Source of the DNA: Candidatus Omnitrophota bacterium
Lineage (GTDB): Bacteria > Omnitrophota > Gorgyraeia > JACOVV01
Assembly (NCBI GenBank): GCA_023248175.1
Contig: JAHFFC010000023.1
Location: 1-9,944, forward strand
Reading direction: 5' to 3'
DNA: 9,944 nucleotides
The notes under the pieces are model-generated. The model was not told the DNA's origin and made no database searches. It worked only from the letters and a program-made list of their open reading frames with translations. A program made the translations under genes and the position numbers. Of the stretch, positions 1 through 6,064 are shown one piece after another; the first letter of the stretch is position 1; every line of letters starts with the position of its first letter.

Positions 1-57
1 CTCCCCTGCGGCAATTTTGCTGGCAATGATCTCTGGTAAAACTTGAATAAATCCCAT
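1..57 (-). CDS. mutL: DNA mismatch repair protein MutL, first 19 codons (partial)
   Basis: The minus strand from 57 down to the window edge reads MGFIQVLPEIIASKIAAGE. This is the conserved N-terminus of MutL: a short strand (IQVLP), then the start of the GHKL ATPase domain with the near-invariant KIAAGE that precedes VVERP in the family. MutL couples MutS mismatch recognition to downstream excision and dimerises on ATP binding. Only the 5' end is in the window; the rest lies to the left. The ATG at 57 fits the usual start, a few residues before the IxxLP motif. No clear Shine-Dalgarno sequence precedes it. It is transcribed divergently from the WbqC-like gene, with 101 nt between the two starts. 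The identification rests on 19 residues, but these are among the most diagnostic in the family. Confidence 0.85.
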   Translation of the reverse strand, partial: MGFIQVLPEIIASKIAAGE

Positions 58-97
58 CGTGAAATTTATTCTAACATTCAAAAAGAGAATAAACAAG

Positions 98-127
98 TTG
101 TCTTTAAAACCAATCCCGTGTTATGTT
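98..127 (+). promoter_or_regulatory. possible sigma70-type promoter for the surface-sugar operon
   Basis: TTGTCT (98-103) and TATGTT (122-127) are 18 nt apart, each matching the sigma70 consensus at 4 of 6 positions. They lie in the divergent gap between mutL and the WbqC-like gene, 31 nt before the start at 159. This is weak evidence by eye. No obvious ribosome binding site precedes the ATG at 159. Confidence 0.25.
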
Positions 128-158
128 ATGGGAAAGTAGGATGTTTTACTCATAGAGT

Positions 159-872
159 ATGAAGATCACTATTCACCAACCCGAATATCTGCCTTGGCTT
201 GGGTTTTTTGATAAAGTAAGTCAATGCGAGTTATTGGTTCTGCTAGATCAAGTACCCTTTACTAAGAACTATTTTCAAAATCGAAATCAAGTGAGGGGAT
301 TTCAAGGATCTGTGTGGATGACCGTTCCAGTAAAAACCAAAGAACGATTCAACCAACTCATCTGCGAAGTGGAAATTGACAACGTCAATCCTTGGCGTAG
401 AAAGCACCTCCATACCCTGATGCAAAACTATCGCAAGGCTCCCTTTTTTGACAAATATGCCCCTTTTTTCAATGACTTCTTTCAACGGGAGTGGTCCTCC
501 TTAAATGAGCTGAATCAAGATTGTATTCATTACTTATTAGAGCAACTAGGCATCCAGATAAAGGTCCTGCCAGCTTCAACCCTTAAACCCGAAGGGAAAA
601 AAAGTGATTTGATCCTTGATATCTGTAAGAAGGTAGGTGCTGATACCTATCTCTCAGGGATCTCTGGGAAAGAGTATTTGGACGAATCTTCTTTTCAAAG
701 AAATGGCATCCCTATTCTTTACCAAGAATTTCATCACCCCATTTATCAACAATTGTACGATCCTTTTATCCCATGTCTTTCAGTAGTGGATCTTCTTTTT
801 AATTATGGTGACAAAAGTTTAGATGTTATTCGAGGAATCGGAGTGGAAACCATAGAACATCTCTTCCAGTGA
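159..872 (+). CDS. WbqC-like family protein
   Basis: This 237-residue protein opens with MKITIHQPEYLPWLGFFDKV, the hallmark start of the WbqC-like family, and continues with the typical LLDQVPFTKNYFQNRNQVRG block. A later YLSGISGKEYLDE segment (about residues 164-176) matches the family's glycine-rich motif. Length is normal (about 220-240) and there is no signal peptide or membrane segment, so it is likely cytoplasmic. WbqC-like genes occur in O-antigen and other surface-polysaccharide or amino-sugar clusters; I know of no settled reaction. It is the first gene of a plus-strand operon: its TGA stop overlaps the ATG of the next gene (TGATG). With the aminotransferase next door, a role in making or modifying an amino sugar is the most natural inference. 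The ATG at 159 is the only sensible start, because an earlier ATG at 141 hits a stop after four codons. Confidence 0.85.
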   Translation: MKITIHQPEYLPWLGFFDKVSQCELLVLLDQVPFTKNYFQNRNQVRGFQGSVWMTVPVKTKERFNQLICEVEIDNVNPWRRKHLHTLMQNYRKAPFFDKYAPFFNDFFQREWSSLNELNQDCIHYLLEQLGIQIKVLPASTLKPEGKKSDLILDICKKVGADTYLSGISGKEYLDESSFQRNGIPILYQEFHHPIYQQLYDPFIPCLSVVDLLFNYGDKSLDVIRGIGVETIEHLFQ

Positions 873-1942
873 TGAAACTTCTAATTCCACATTCTAAGCC
901 TTTTTTGGGAGAAGAAGAAAAAAGAGCTTGCTGTGAGGTCATTGAATCAGGACAGATCGCTCAAGGTCCTAGAGTAGAAAAATTTGAAAAGCGGTTTAGT
1001 GAATTCCTTGGGATGCCGCAAGGAGTCGCTACTAGCAGTGGCACGACTGCTTTGCATCTGGCACTCTTAGCACTTGGTGTTGGTAAAAATGACGAAGTCA
1101 TTATGCCCAGTTACGTCTGTTCTGCCCTTTTAAATGCAACTTGTGCCACAGGGGCTATTCCTCGAATTGCTGACATCGAGCCGGATTATTTCAACATGGA
1201 TCCTGAACAAGTCCGCAAAAATCTGACACCCAAAACAAAAGCGATCATTGTCCCCCACCTATTCGGTTTTCCAGCAGATATGGATCGTCTCTTAACCTTC
1301 GGAGTTCCCATTATCGAAGACTGTGCTCAAACCATTGGTGCTCGATGGAGAGGAAAATTAATAGGAACATTAGCTGAAGTTTCGATATTTTCCTTCTATG
1401 CGACGAAGGTAATGACTACCAGCGAAGGAGGGATGGTTCTGTCTAAATCTAAAAAGCTGATAGAAAAAATCCGTGACCTGAGAGATTATGACTACAAAAA
1501 AACTTACAAGCCCCGCTTTAATTACAAGATGACTGATCTACAAGCCGCAATGGGGATTGTACAATTGGAAAAACTCCCATTTTTTATCCAGCGCCGAAGG
1601 GAGATCAGCTCTTCCTATCATAACGAATTCTCTAACTTAAAACTAGGATTGCCATTGACAAAATCAAATCCTCAAGCCGAGCCTATTTTCTACCGTTATA
1701 TTCTACCGATCAAGAAAAATAGAAAAATCTTTGAAAAAAACCTATACCAACGCGGAATTGCATGCACCCCACCTGTGGATAAACCCCTCCACCGATATCT
1801 AAAATTATCTCCTACAAATTATAAAGTCACTGAAGAAGTTTTTAAAACTGCTCTTTCTATTCCCATCTATCCTGCCTTAACAGAGAATGAAGTGCAGAAA
1901 ATAATCACCGCTGTCAAGAAAGAACTGGTAAAGATGGAGTAG
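872..1942 (+). CDS. DegT/DnrJ/EryC1/StrS-family PLP-dependent sugar aminotransferase
   Basis: This 356-residue fold-type I aminotransferase of the nucleotide-sugar type transfers an amino group, usually from glutamate, to a keto-sugar nucleotide. Numbered from the ATG at 872, it has the SSGTTALHLAL phosphate-binding block (about 55-65), the EDCAQTIGA motif with Asp150 placed to contact the PLP ring nitrogen, and SFYATK with Lys179 as the expected Schiff-base lysine, followed by EGGM. The C-terminal part has the usual RRREISSSYHNEF helix and the YRYILPI strand. Length is near the family norm of 360-400, slightly short. The ATG shares one base with the WbqC-like stop, suggesting translational coupling; a GTG one codon earlier (869) is an alternative start. 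The sugar substrate cannot be told from the sequence; relatives include PseC, ArnB and WbpE types. Confidence 0.9.
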   Translation: MKLLIPHSKPFLGEEEKRACCEVIESGQIAQGPRVEKFEKRFSEFLGMPQGVATSSGTTALHLALLALGVGKNDEVIMPSYVCSALLNATCATGAIPRIADIEPDYFNMDPEQVRKNLTPKTKAIIVPHLFGFPADMDRLLTFGVPIIEDCAQTIGARWRGKLIGTLAEVSIFSFYATKVMTTSEGGMVLSKSKKLIEKIRDLRDYDYKKTYKPRFNYKMTDLQAAMGIVQLEKLPFFIQRRREISSSYHNEFSNLKLGLPLTKSNPQAEPIFYRYILPIKKNRKIFEKNLYQRGIACTPPVDKPLHRYLKLSPTNYKVTEEVFKTALSIPIYPALTENEVQKIITAVKKELVKME

Positions 1943-1954
1943 ATTGGATATAAT

Positions 1955-1959
1955 AAGGA
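1955..1959 (+). promoter_or_regulatory. ribosome binding site of the radical SAM gene
   Basis: AAGGA lies 7 nt before the ATG at 1967, in the 24-nt gap after the aminotransferase stop. It supports this start and co-transcription with separate initiation. Confidence 0.6.
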
Positions 1960-1966
1960 CTATACG

Positions 1967-3058
1967 ATGCTTCAAAAACTAGCCGAACTCCTCAAACGTG
2001 AACACTCCTACTACACTGACACTCCACGTTCGGCAACCTTGGAATTGACCTACCGCTGTAACCTTACCTGTCGAACCTGCTCTGTTTGGAAAAAGGGATT
2101 CAAAGATATCGAAAAAGAACTAACGCAGACTGAGATTTTCCAGATGATTGATCAACTCAAAGCATTCGGTATTGAACGAATTTCCCTACTGGGATCTGAA
2201 CCCTTTATGAAGGAGAGTTTCGAGGACATTTTCCGAAAGATTAAACAGAGGGGTTTGAAATGTTTTATCACCTCTAATGGAGTGCTGATGACTCCTCAAC
2301 ACATTCAAGCATTGGTGGAGGTGGAAGTAGACAAGGTTATCATTTCCATTGATGGAGTAGGAGAGCGTCATGATCAAATCCGAGGGGTCCCTGGAACGTT
2401 TGAAAAAGCACAGGCAAATGTTCGAGCGCTCCTCCAAGAAAGAAAAAAACAAAAAAAGAGAAAACCTGAAGTCTCCATTCATTCCACCCTCTCCCGTCTC
2501 AATATTGATCAGATCGAGCCGGTAAAAAAGCTCAAAGAGGATTGGGGGGTAGATCGTGTCACTTTTCAATATATGGTCGAGACTCCTAAAGAAAAGGTAG
2601 AAGAGACGCGATTTGATGGAGCTAGAATCGCTTCCCATCGCCTCTCTGCATGGAGTGATTCTCTTCTTTTCCGAAGAGAGGAAGTGGACCACTTGAGAGC
2701 GACCGTTCGACAGATGAGAGAAAGAGGGGAAAAACTCGATTTTGCCATGAGAGCGCTTGATAGTTGGTCGGATGAAAACCTTTTAAACGGCCGTGTTCCG
2801 ATCAAAAAATGCTACGCCACACATAACCACATCTTAATTAACCCCTTTGGGGATTTAATTCCTTGCTCGAATATAGATGACCTTCCCTTTGGAAACTTGC
2901 GAAAAGCAACTCTTGAAGAAATCTGGTTGGGATCTAAAAGAAACGAGTTCCAGAAACAGCTCAATCACAACTTCTTCCCTGTCTGCACCAGTTGTGCCAA
3001 TTTCAGTATGACCCCCTCTCAAATGTTCAAAGTCGTGAGCGGTGGAACACTACGGTAA
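1967..3058 (+). CDS. radical SAM protein with SPASM/twitch-type C-terminus
   Basis: This 363-residue protein has the radical SAM CxxxCxxC motif as CNLTCRTC (Cys31, Cys35, Cys38), which binds the catalytic [4Fe-4S] cluster and S-adenosylmethionine. The usual GGEP motif appears as GSEP (76-79), and IISIDG (125-130) is the typical later strand. The C-terminal part carries Cys282, Cys300, Cys340 and Cys343 in a CYATHNH...GDLIPC...CTSC pattern, as in SPASM/twitch proteins that hold an auxiliary cluster. Such enzymes modify peptides, sugars or other small molecules; no precursor peptide is visible nearby, so the substrate is unknown. It is the third gene of the operon, 24 nt after the aminotransferase. 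A lysine/arginine-rich stretch at about 159-166 (RKKQKKRK) is unusual and may be a surface loop. Best reading: a tailoring enzyme in a surface-sugar pathway. Confidence 0.88.
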   Translation: MLQKLAELLKREHSYYTDTPRSATLELTYRCNLTCRTCSVWKKGFKDIEKELTQTEIFQMIDQLKAFGIERISLLGSEPFMKESFEDIFRKIKQRGLKCFITSNGVLMTPQHIQALVEVEVDKVIISIDGVGERHDQIRGVPGTFEKAQANVRALLQERKKQKKRKPEVSIHSTLSRLNIDQIEPVKKLKEDWGVDRVTFQYMVETPKEKVEETRFDGARIASHRLSAWSDSLLFRREEVDHLRATVRQMRERGEKLDFAMRALDSWSDENLLNGRVPIKKCYATHNHILINPFGDLIPCSNIDDLPFGNLRKATLEEIWLGSKRNEFQKQLNHNFFPVCTSCANFSMTPSQMFKVVSGGTLR

Positions 3059-3074
3059 CAAGGTAATGCTTCGG

Positions 3075-3142
3075 TCATCAGTATAAAACCTCGTCCTTTA
3101 CCCCTCACTGATTACTGACGACTGACCCCTGACGACTGAATA
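3075..3142 (+). repeat. degenerate heptamer array with inverted arm after the radical SAM gene
   Basis: Five consecutive 7-bp units run at 3108-3142: CTGATTA, CTGACGA, CTGACCC, CTGACGA, CTGAATA. An inverted arm, TCATCAGT (3075-3082), pairs with ACTGATTA (3107-3114) at 7 of 8 positions across a 24-nt spacer. The array begins only 17 nt after the stop at 3058, so it could act as a 3'-end structure of the operon mRNA, although there is no U-tract typical of an intrinsic terminator. The design resembles the array at the end of rpsP: same unit length, inverted arms and placement at a gene end. Confidence 0.6.
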
Positions 3143-3148
3143 GTTGTC

Positions 3149-3346
3149 TTATAGGTATTTAATACTTCGAACAGTTCTTCGTAATCTTGGCAAACCATTG
3201 GATTTTCCTCGCATTTTTAATAAATCCCCCACCATCGTCCATGTAGCAGAAAAACGAGCATCAGCTCCTGCTCTTCGCCAAAATCGTCTGTCAAACTCTG
3301 CCGCCTCCTTAAACGACCGAGCTTTGTGAACCCAGATTTTCTTCAT
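3149..3346 (-). CDS. small conserved hypothetical protein (MKKIWVHKA...FKEA type)
   Basis: This 65-residue basic protein begins MKKIWVHKARSFKEAAEFD and ends RLRRTVRSIKYL. From memory, small proteins with this opening (IWVHKA, SFKEA, FD) and a C-terminal LRR-x-V/I-x-x-I helix recur in many environmental bacteria, often beside a small nucleotidyltransferase-like gene in an arrangement resembling a toxin-antitoxin pair. No such partner is present here: downstream is only the heptamer array, then the convergent operon. It may be an orphan or leftover. It has a complete start and stop, no membrane segment or signal peptide, and predicted helices throughout. No good ribosome binding site is visible. 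The overlapping plus-strand frame (3144-3329) has no recognisable features and I take it as a shadow. Function unknown. Confidence 0.55.
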   Translation of the reverse strand: MKKIWVHKARSFKEAAEFDRRFWRRAGADARFSATWTMVGDLLKMRGKSNGLPRLRRTVRSIKYL

Positions 3347-3360
3347 ACTCGTAAGTTCAT

Positions 3361-3460
3361 CCCTACGCAGTTCCCCTGTGTCCCACCTTCATGGGGTTCT
3401 TTTCGCCTGAGACGGGCACTTCGTTAAGCTTCGTTCAGAATGACAGCACACTGCGTAAGG
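3361..3460. repeat. possible 100-bp element with inverted ends
   Basis: CCCTACGCAGT (3361-3371) and ACTGCGTAAGG (3450-3460) are inverted copies of each other at 10 of 11 positions. The interior has no gene and contains a CTTCGTTCAG stretch (3429-3438) similar to CTTCGCTCAG in the repeat beside yraN. Flanking sequences GTAAGTTCA (3351-3359) and GTGAGTTAA (3460-3468) agree at only 7 of 9 positions, so a target duplication is not convincing. Together with the heptamer array and the small gene, this accounts for the 3059-3477 gap. Confidence 0.4.
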
Positions 3461-3477
3461 TGAGTTAACAGGTTATC

Positions 3478-4194
3478 TTACAATTTTTTCAGTCGTGATT
3501 CCATCCTCTTTAAGGGAATAATATCCCCTTTCTCAGTTGCTACTTTGATTCCAGTTTCGTAGGTCTCTTTCGTCTCCTCTTTCTGTCCGCACATCTCTAA
3601 CGCCTGTCCTAAACTGGCATATGAAGGAGAGTGTTTGGGATCTACAGTGATCGCTTGTTTTAGAATATCCACCGCCTCGATATAGCGTTTTGCATCCAGG
3701 TAAACTGCCCCCAAGCTAAAATAGCCAAGGACATCTTTTGGATCAAAGGCAATCGCTTTTTGAGCCGTTTGAATTCTTCGTTCGATCTGGCGGAGTTCTT
3801 CTTCAGGCGATCGTAGGGGCGGCGCATGCCTCGCCCCTACATCATCCGCTGTTTGATCTTTCTTTGATTTCAGTTCTGCCTTCCACGAAAGACGTCGTGC
3901 CTCTGCCTGTTCTGCTTCAGCCTCGTCAATCCATCCTTTCTGCTGATAGAAACGGGAGAGGTTGGTGTGAGCCATAATGCTGTCGGGATCGGCTTGAGCA
4001 AGCCGTTTCATCATTTGAATCGCTTCCTCTAATCGCCCGACATTGGCATAGAGAACGCCCAGGGATTCCAAAGCATCGGGATATGAAGGATCTAACTGGA
4101 GGGCTTGCTCAAGATGAGCAATTGCCTGTGCTGTTTGTTTTTCACAAAAGGCGAGCATCGCCTGCTGGTACAACTGGTGTACGGAATTAGACAT
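3478..4194 (-). CDS. tetratricopeptide repeat protein
   Basis: This 238-residue protein consists of TPR helical hairpins, which act as protein-protein scaffolds. Repeats are visible at about residues 5-38 (ending ALQLDPSYPD), 39-72 (ending ADPDS), 73-106, 152-186 (ending AITVDPKHSP) and 187-220. No signal peptide or membrane segment is present, so it is probably cytoplasmic; the partner is unknown. It starts 3 nt after the stop of the MIP18-family gene, implying co-transcription. The odd feature is residues 119-127 (VGARHAPPL), encoded by a 28-bp palindrome at 3813-3840. This insert sits in a charged linker between TPR 3 and TPR 4, a place that tolerates extra residues. The same type of insert occurs in PrmC in this window. 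Confidence 0.85.
   Translation of the reverse strand: MSNSVHQLYQQAMLAFCEKQTAQAIAHLEQALQLDPSYPDALESLGVLYANVGRLEEAIQMMKRLAQADPDSIMAHTNLSRFYQQKGWIDEAEAEQAEARRLSWKAELKSKKDQTADDVGARHAPPLRSPEEELRQIERRIQTAQKAIAFDPKDVLGYFSLGAVYLDAKRYIEAVDILKQAITVDPKHSPSYASLGQALEMCGQKEETKETYETGIKVATEKGDIIPLKRMESRLKKL
3813..3840. repeat. 28-bp palindromic element inside the TPR gene
   Basis: GTAGGGGCG (3813-3821) and CGCCCCTAC (3832-3840) are perfect 9-bp inverted arms around a 10-nt centre that contains the palindrome GCATGC. Read on the coding (minus) strand in frame it gives VGARHAPPL plus one base. Because it is a palindrome, the opposite strand in the same phase would read VGAAHASPL, so either orientation adds a similar peptide without a stop. 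It is the same length, coding phase and arm type as the palindrome in prmC at 9247-9274. Confidence 0.8.
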
Positions 4195-4197
4195 GAA

Positions 4198-4503
4198 TTA
4201 TTCTAACCCTAATTTCTTTTTTCCCTCAGGCGTGATTCGTTCCGGGGACCATGGGGGATCCCAGACCACGGAGACATTGACATTCTTTACATTCAGTTCG
4301 GACTCAATCATTTCTTTGATTTGGTCTGGAATTTGCTGCGCTGATGGGCATCCTTGAGATGTCAACGACATGGTAACCTTGACAGAATCTGACGGTTCGT
4401 CAATTTCAATATTGTAAATCAATCCCAGATCATAAACATTCACCGGGATTTCCGGGTCGTAACATTTTTTGACCACATTGATAATTGCTTCTTTGGCAGG
4501 CAT
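4198..4503 (-). CDS. MIP18/DUF59 family protein, SufT-like iron-sulfur assembly factor
   Basis: This 101-residue single-domain protein has the family signatures in order: YDPEIPVNVYDLGLIY (15-30), TSQGCPSAQQIPDQI (48-62) with the conserved Cys52, and VWDPPWSPERIT (80-91). Proteins of this family (SufT, the PaaD N-terminal domain, eukaryotic CIA2) help mature iron-sulfur proteins, probably as cluster-handling adaptors in the cytoplasm. Length is normal (about 100). It is the first gene of a two-gene unit with the TPR gene 3 nt downstream, so the TPR protein may be a partner, though this is inference. It has a strong ribosome binding site at 4511-4517. The 114-nt gap up to yraN could hold its own promoter; a TACAAT hexamer is present there but no good -35. 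Confidence 0.88.
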   Translation of the reverse strand: MPAKEAIINVVKKCYDPEIPVNVYDLGLIYNIEIDEPSDSVKVTMSLTSQGCPSAQQIPDQIKEMIESELNVKNVNVSVVWDPPWSPERITPEGKKKLGLE

Positions 4504-4510
4504 CGTAAAC

Positions 4511-4517
4511 CCTCCCT
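4511..4517 (-). promoter_or_regulatory. ribosome binding site of the MIP18-family gene
   Basis: On the minus strand AGGGAGG lies 7 nt before the ATG at 4503. It is the clearest Shine-Dalgarno sequence in the window and fixes this start. Confidence 0.7.
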
Positions 4518-4617
4518 ATTTAAATCGAGTTTTTTATCTCTCTGTTAATTGGTCAGAGAAAGAAACCTGTGATATATCCACTTGTGCCATTGTACGATAA
4601 GTATACCATAGAGTTCA

Positions 4618-4995
4618 CTACCGGTACCTCTCCTCTATCTCAAACGCATTCTTAATCCACTCGATTTTTGGTTTTTCGGCGCTGTCATACTGGATCGCCA
4701 CAACGTCAAACCGGCAGGGGGTCTCTGTTAAACGGTGAGCTTGAAGATACCACAAGGCGGCACGGGTCATCCGTTTTTTCTTTTTCCAGTCCACGGCTTC
4801 AAGCGCTGTGCCGAATTTCTCACTACCGCGGGATTTGACTTCCATGAAGCAATAGGTTTGATGGTCTTTGGCGATGACGTCAATTTCTCCCGCCTTGACC
4901 CGGTAGGAACGTTCTATGATCTTGATTCCTTTTTTCTTTAAAAATTGGACGGCTAGTTCTTCCCCTCTGTTGCCAGCTTCACGCTTCCAGAACAT
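4618..4995 (-). CDS. yraN: YraN/UPF0102 family endonuclease-like protein
   Basis: This 125-residue protein has the compact PD-(D/E)XK nuclease-like fold of the UPF0102 family. Visible motifs are GNRGEELAVQFL (8-19), AGEIDVIA (35-42) with acidic Glu37 and Asp39, MEVKSR (51-56) with the E-x-K pair Glu52 and Lys54, and CRFDVVAI (94-101). Length and motif order match the family (about 115-130). A DNA-processing role is inferred from the fold and from its common position next to rnhB; the substrate is not well defined. It lies 54 nt after rnhB on the same strand. That gap is filled by a hairpin repeat, whose GAGGGTGA on the minus strand, about 9 nt before the ATG, may serve as the ribosome binding site. 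Confidence 0.92.
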   Translation of the reverse strand: MFWKREAGNRGEELAVQFLKKKGIKIIERSYRVKAGEIDVIAKDHQTYCFMEVKSRGSEKFGTALEAVDWKKKKRMTRAALWYLQAHRLTETPCRFDVVAIQYDSAEKPKIEWIKNAFEIEERYR

Positions 4996-5004
4996 TGTTA
5001 GTTC

Positions 5005-5064
5005 ACCCTCACCCCTTCGACTTCGCTCAGGGCAGGCCCAACCCTCTCCCTAAAAGGGAGAGGG
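5005..5064. repeat. composite intergenic repeat with 10-bp hairpin between rnhB and yraN
   Basis: CCCTCTCCCT (5042-5051) and AGGGAGAGGG (5055-5064) form a perfect 10-bp stem with a 3-nt loop. Next to it is CCCTTCGACTTCGCTCAGGG (5013-5032), itself able to fold on its CCCT/AGGG ends. Both sequence types are familiar intergenic repeats in many environmental genomes. The hairpin overlaps the end of rnhB: it encodes the residues after about Ser201 and provides the stop codon at 5050-5052. The other end reaches the yraN leader. No U-tract follows the stem on the transcribed strand, so it is not a standard terminator. Confidence 0.65.
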
Positions 5065-5667
5065 AGACATCTGTGATTCAACATGAATAAACGTTTTCCG
5101 GTGAACGGGAGATAAACCATGCTGGGTGATTGCCTCCAGATGCTCTTTCGTACCGTAACCTTTATGCTTGGCAAAACCGTACTGCGGATAGAGGCGATCC
5201 AGTTCGATCATGAGATTATCCCGCGTGACTTTAGCCACGATCGAGGCACAAGCAATGGAGAACGACTTTTGGTCGCCCCGCACTATTCCGATTTGGATTG
5301 ATTTATTTTTGACGAGATTCGGAAATTGCAGGCCGTCCACCAAGACATAATCGGGAGAGTCGGAAAGGTTATCAATCGCCTCCCGCATGGCCAGCAGAGT
5401 GGCTTCTAGGATGTTCATCTGATCAATTGTTTCCGGCTCGATAATCCCGATGCCGACGTCCCCATTTTGGAATATTTCTGGGAGAACGGCCCTTCGCAGT
5501 TCGTCGGTTAGTTTCTTGGAGTCGTCAACGCGGTTTTTGAAGGTGGTCTCTCTGAGGATAACAGCGGCGGCTACCACAGGCCCGGCCAATGGACCCCGTC
5601 CTGCCTCGTCCACTCCTGCGATGCGGGTAAACCCACGAACGCGGGCTTGGTGTTCGTAATTGAGCAT
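5050..5667 (-). CDS. rnhB: ribonuclease HII
   Basis: This 205-residue enzyme cleaves RNA in RNA/DNA hybrids and removes ribonucleotides misincorporated into DNA. The N-terminus has [20 protein letters not shown] with the first two catalytic acids, Asp20 and Glu21. DDSKKL (48-53), LVDG (109-112, Asp111) and the GD-x-KS segment with Asp132 complete the expected DEDD metal site, followed by [14 protein letters not shown] (137-150) and the GYGT...HRKTF block (170-193). Length is normal. The gene begins 7 nt after the rplS stop in the same operon. The last few residues (SPSPF) and the TAG stop lie in a hairpin repeat, so the native C-terminus was probably slightly different; no catalytic residue is affected. 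Confidence 0.95.
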   Translation of the reverse strand: MLNYEHQARVRGFTRIAGVDEAGRGPLAGPVVAAAVILRETTFKNRVDDSKKLTDELRRAVLPEIFQNGDVGIGIIEPETIDQMNILEATLLAMREAIDNLSDSPDYVLVDGLQFPNLVKNKSIQIGIVRGDQKSFSIACASIVAKVTRDNLMIELDRLYPQYGFAKHKGYGTKEHLEAITQHGLSPVHRKTFIHVESQMSPSPF

Positions 5668-5674
5668 AGAGAAC

Positions 5675-6064
5675 TTAAGAAGCTGCTGTTTGCTCTACTT
5701 CTGCCTTCTCCTTACTTTCATCGGCGCTGTCAATACGGGTCGCTTCTTTTCCGATACGCTTTCGCATATGGAAGAGTTTGGCTCTTCGCACCTTCCCTTG
5801 TTTTATCACCAGAATCCGGTCAATCCAGGGGGAATGAAGAGGGAAAACCCGTTCTACTCCTTGACCAAAAGAAATTCTTCTGACCATAAACGTCTGACGG
5901 ATTCCCGATCCCTTGCGGGCGATAACAATTCCTTCAAATGCTTGGAGTCGGGTTTTCTCTCCTTCTTCAGCGATCTTGATAAAAACCCGCACCGTATCAC
6001 CGACGTTGAAATCAGCTGTCTCTTTCTTCATAAATTCCTGCTCCACCAACTCGATCTTGTTCAT
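5675..6064 (-). CDS. rplS: 50S ribosomal protein L19
   Basis: This 129-residue protein is bacterial L19, a basic large-subunit protein at the interface with the 30S subunit. Diagnostic blocks are [13 protein letters not shown] (19-31), the [15 protein letters not shown] strand-turn (40-54), [21 protein letters not shown] (59-79) and the basic [16 protein letters not shown] stretch (88-103). The core ends near residue 107; the remaining acidic tail ([14 protein letters not shown]) is longer than in E. coli L19 (115 aa) but such tails are common. Its ATG overlaps the trmD stop by 4 nt (ATGA), so translation is probably coupled, and AGAGGAG 4 nt upstream, within the end of trmD, is a good ribosome binding site. 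It belongs to the classic rpsP-trmD-rplS operon. Confidence 0.96.
   Translation of the reverse strand: MNKIELVEQEFMKKETADFNVGDTVRVFIKIAEEGEKTRLQAFEGIVIARKGSGIRQTFMVRRISFGQGVERVFPLHSPWIDRILVIKQGKVRRAKLFHMRKRIGKEATRIDSADESKEKAEVEQTAAS

Noticed and set aside
2186..2692. 168-codon minus-strand open frame
   Set aside because: Antisense to the well-supported radical SAM gene, no recognisable motifs.
3075..3142. CRISPR array
   Set aside because: The units are only 7 bp, directly adjacent and degenerate, with no spacers and no cas genes.
3144..3329. 61-codon plus-strand open frame
   Set aside because: Overlaps the small minus-strand gene, which has the more family-like protein sequence.
4533..4556. 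TCTCTG/CAGAGA hairpin upstream of the MIP18-family gene as a terminator
   Set aside because: On the transcribed strand the stem is followed by an A-rich stretch, not a T-run; stem is only 6 bp.
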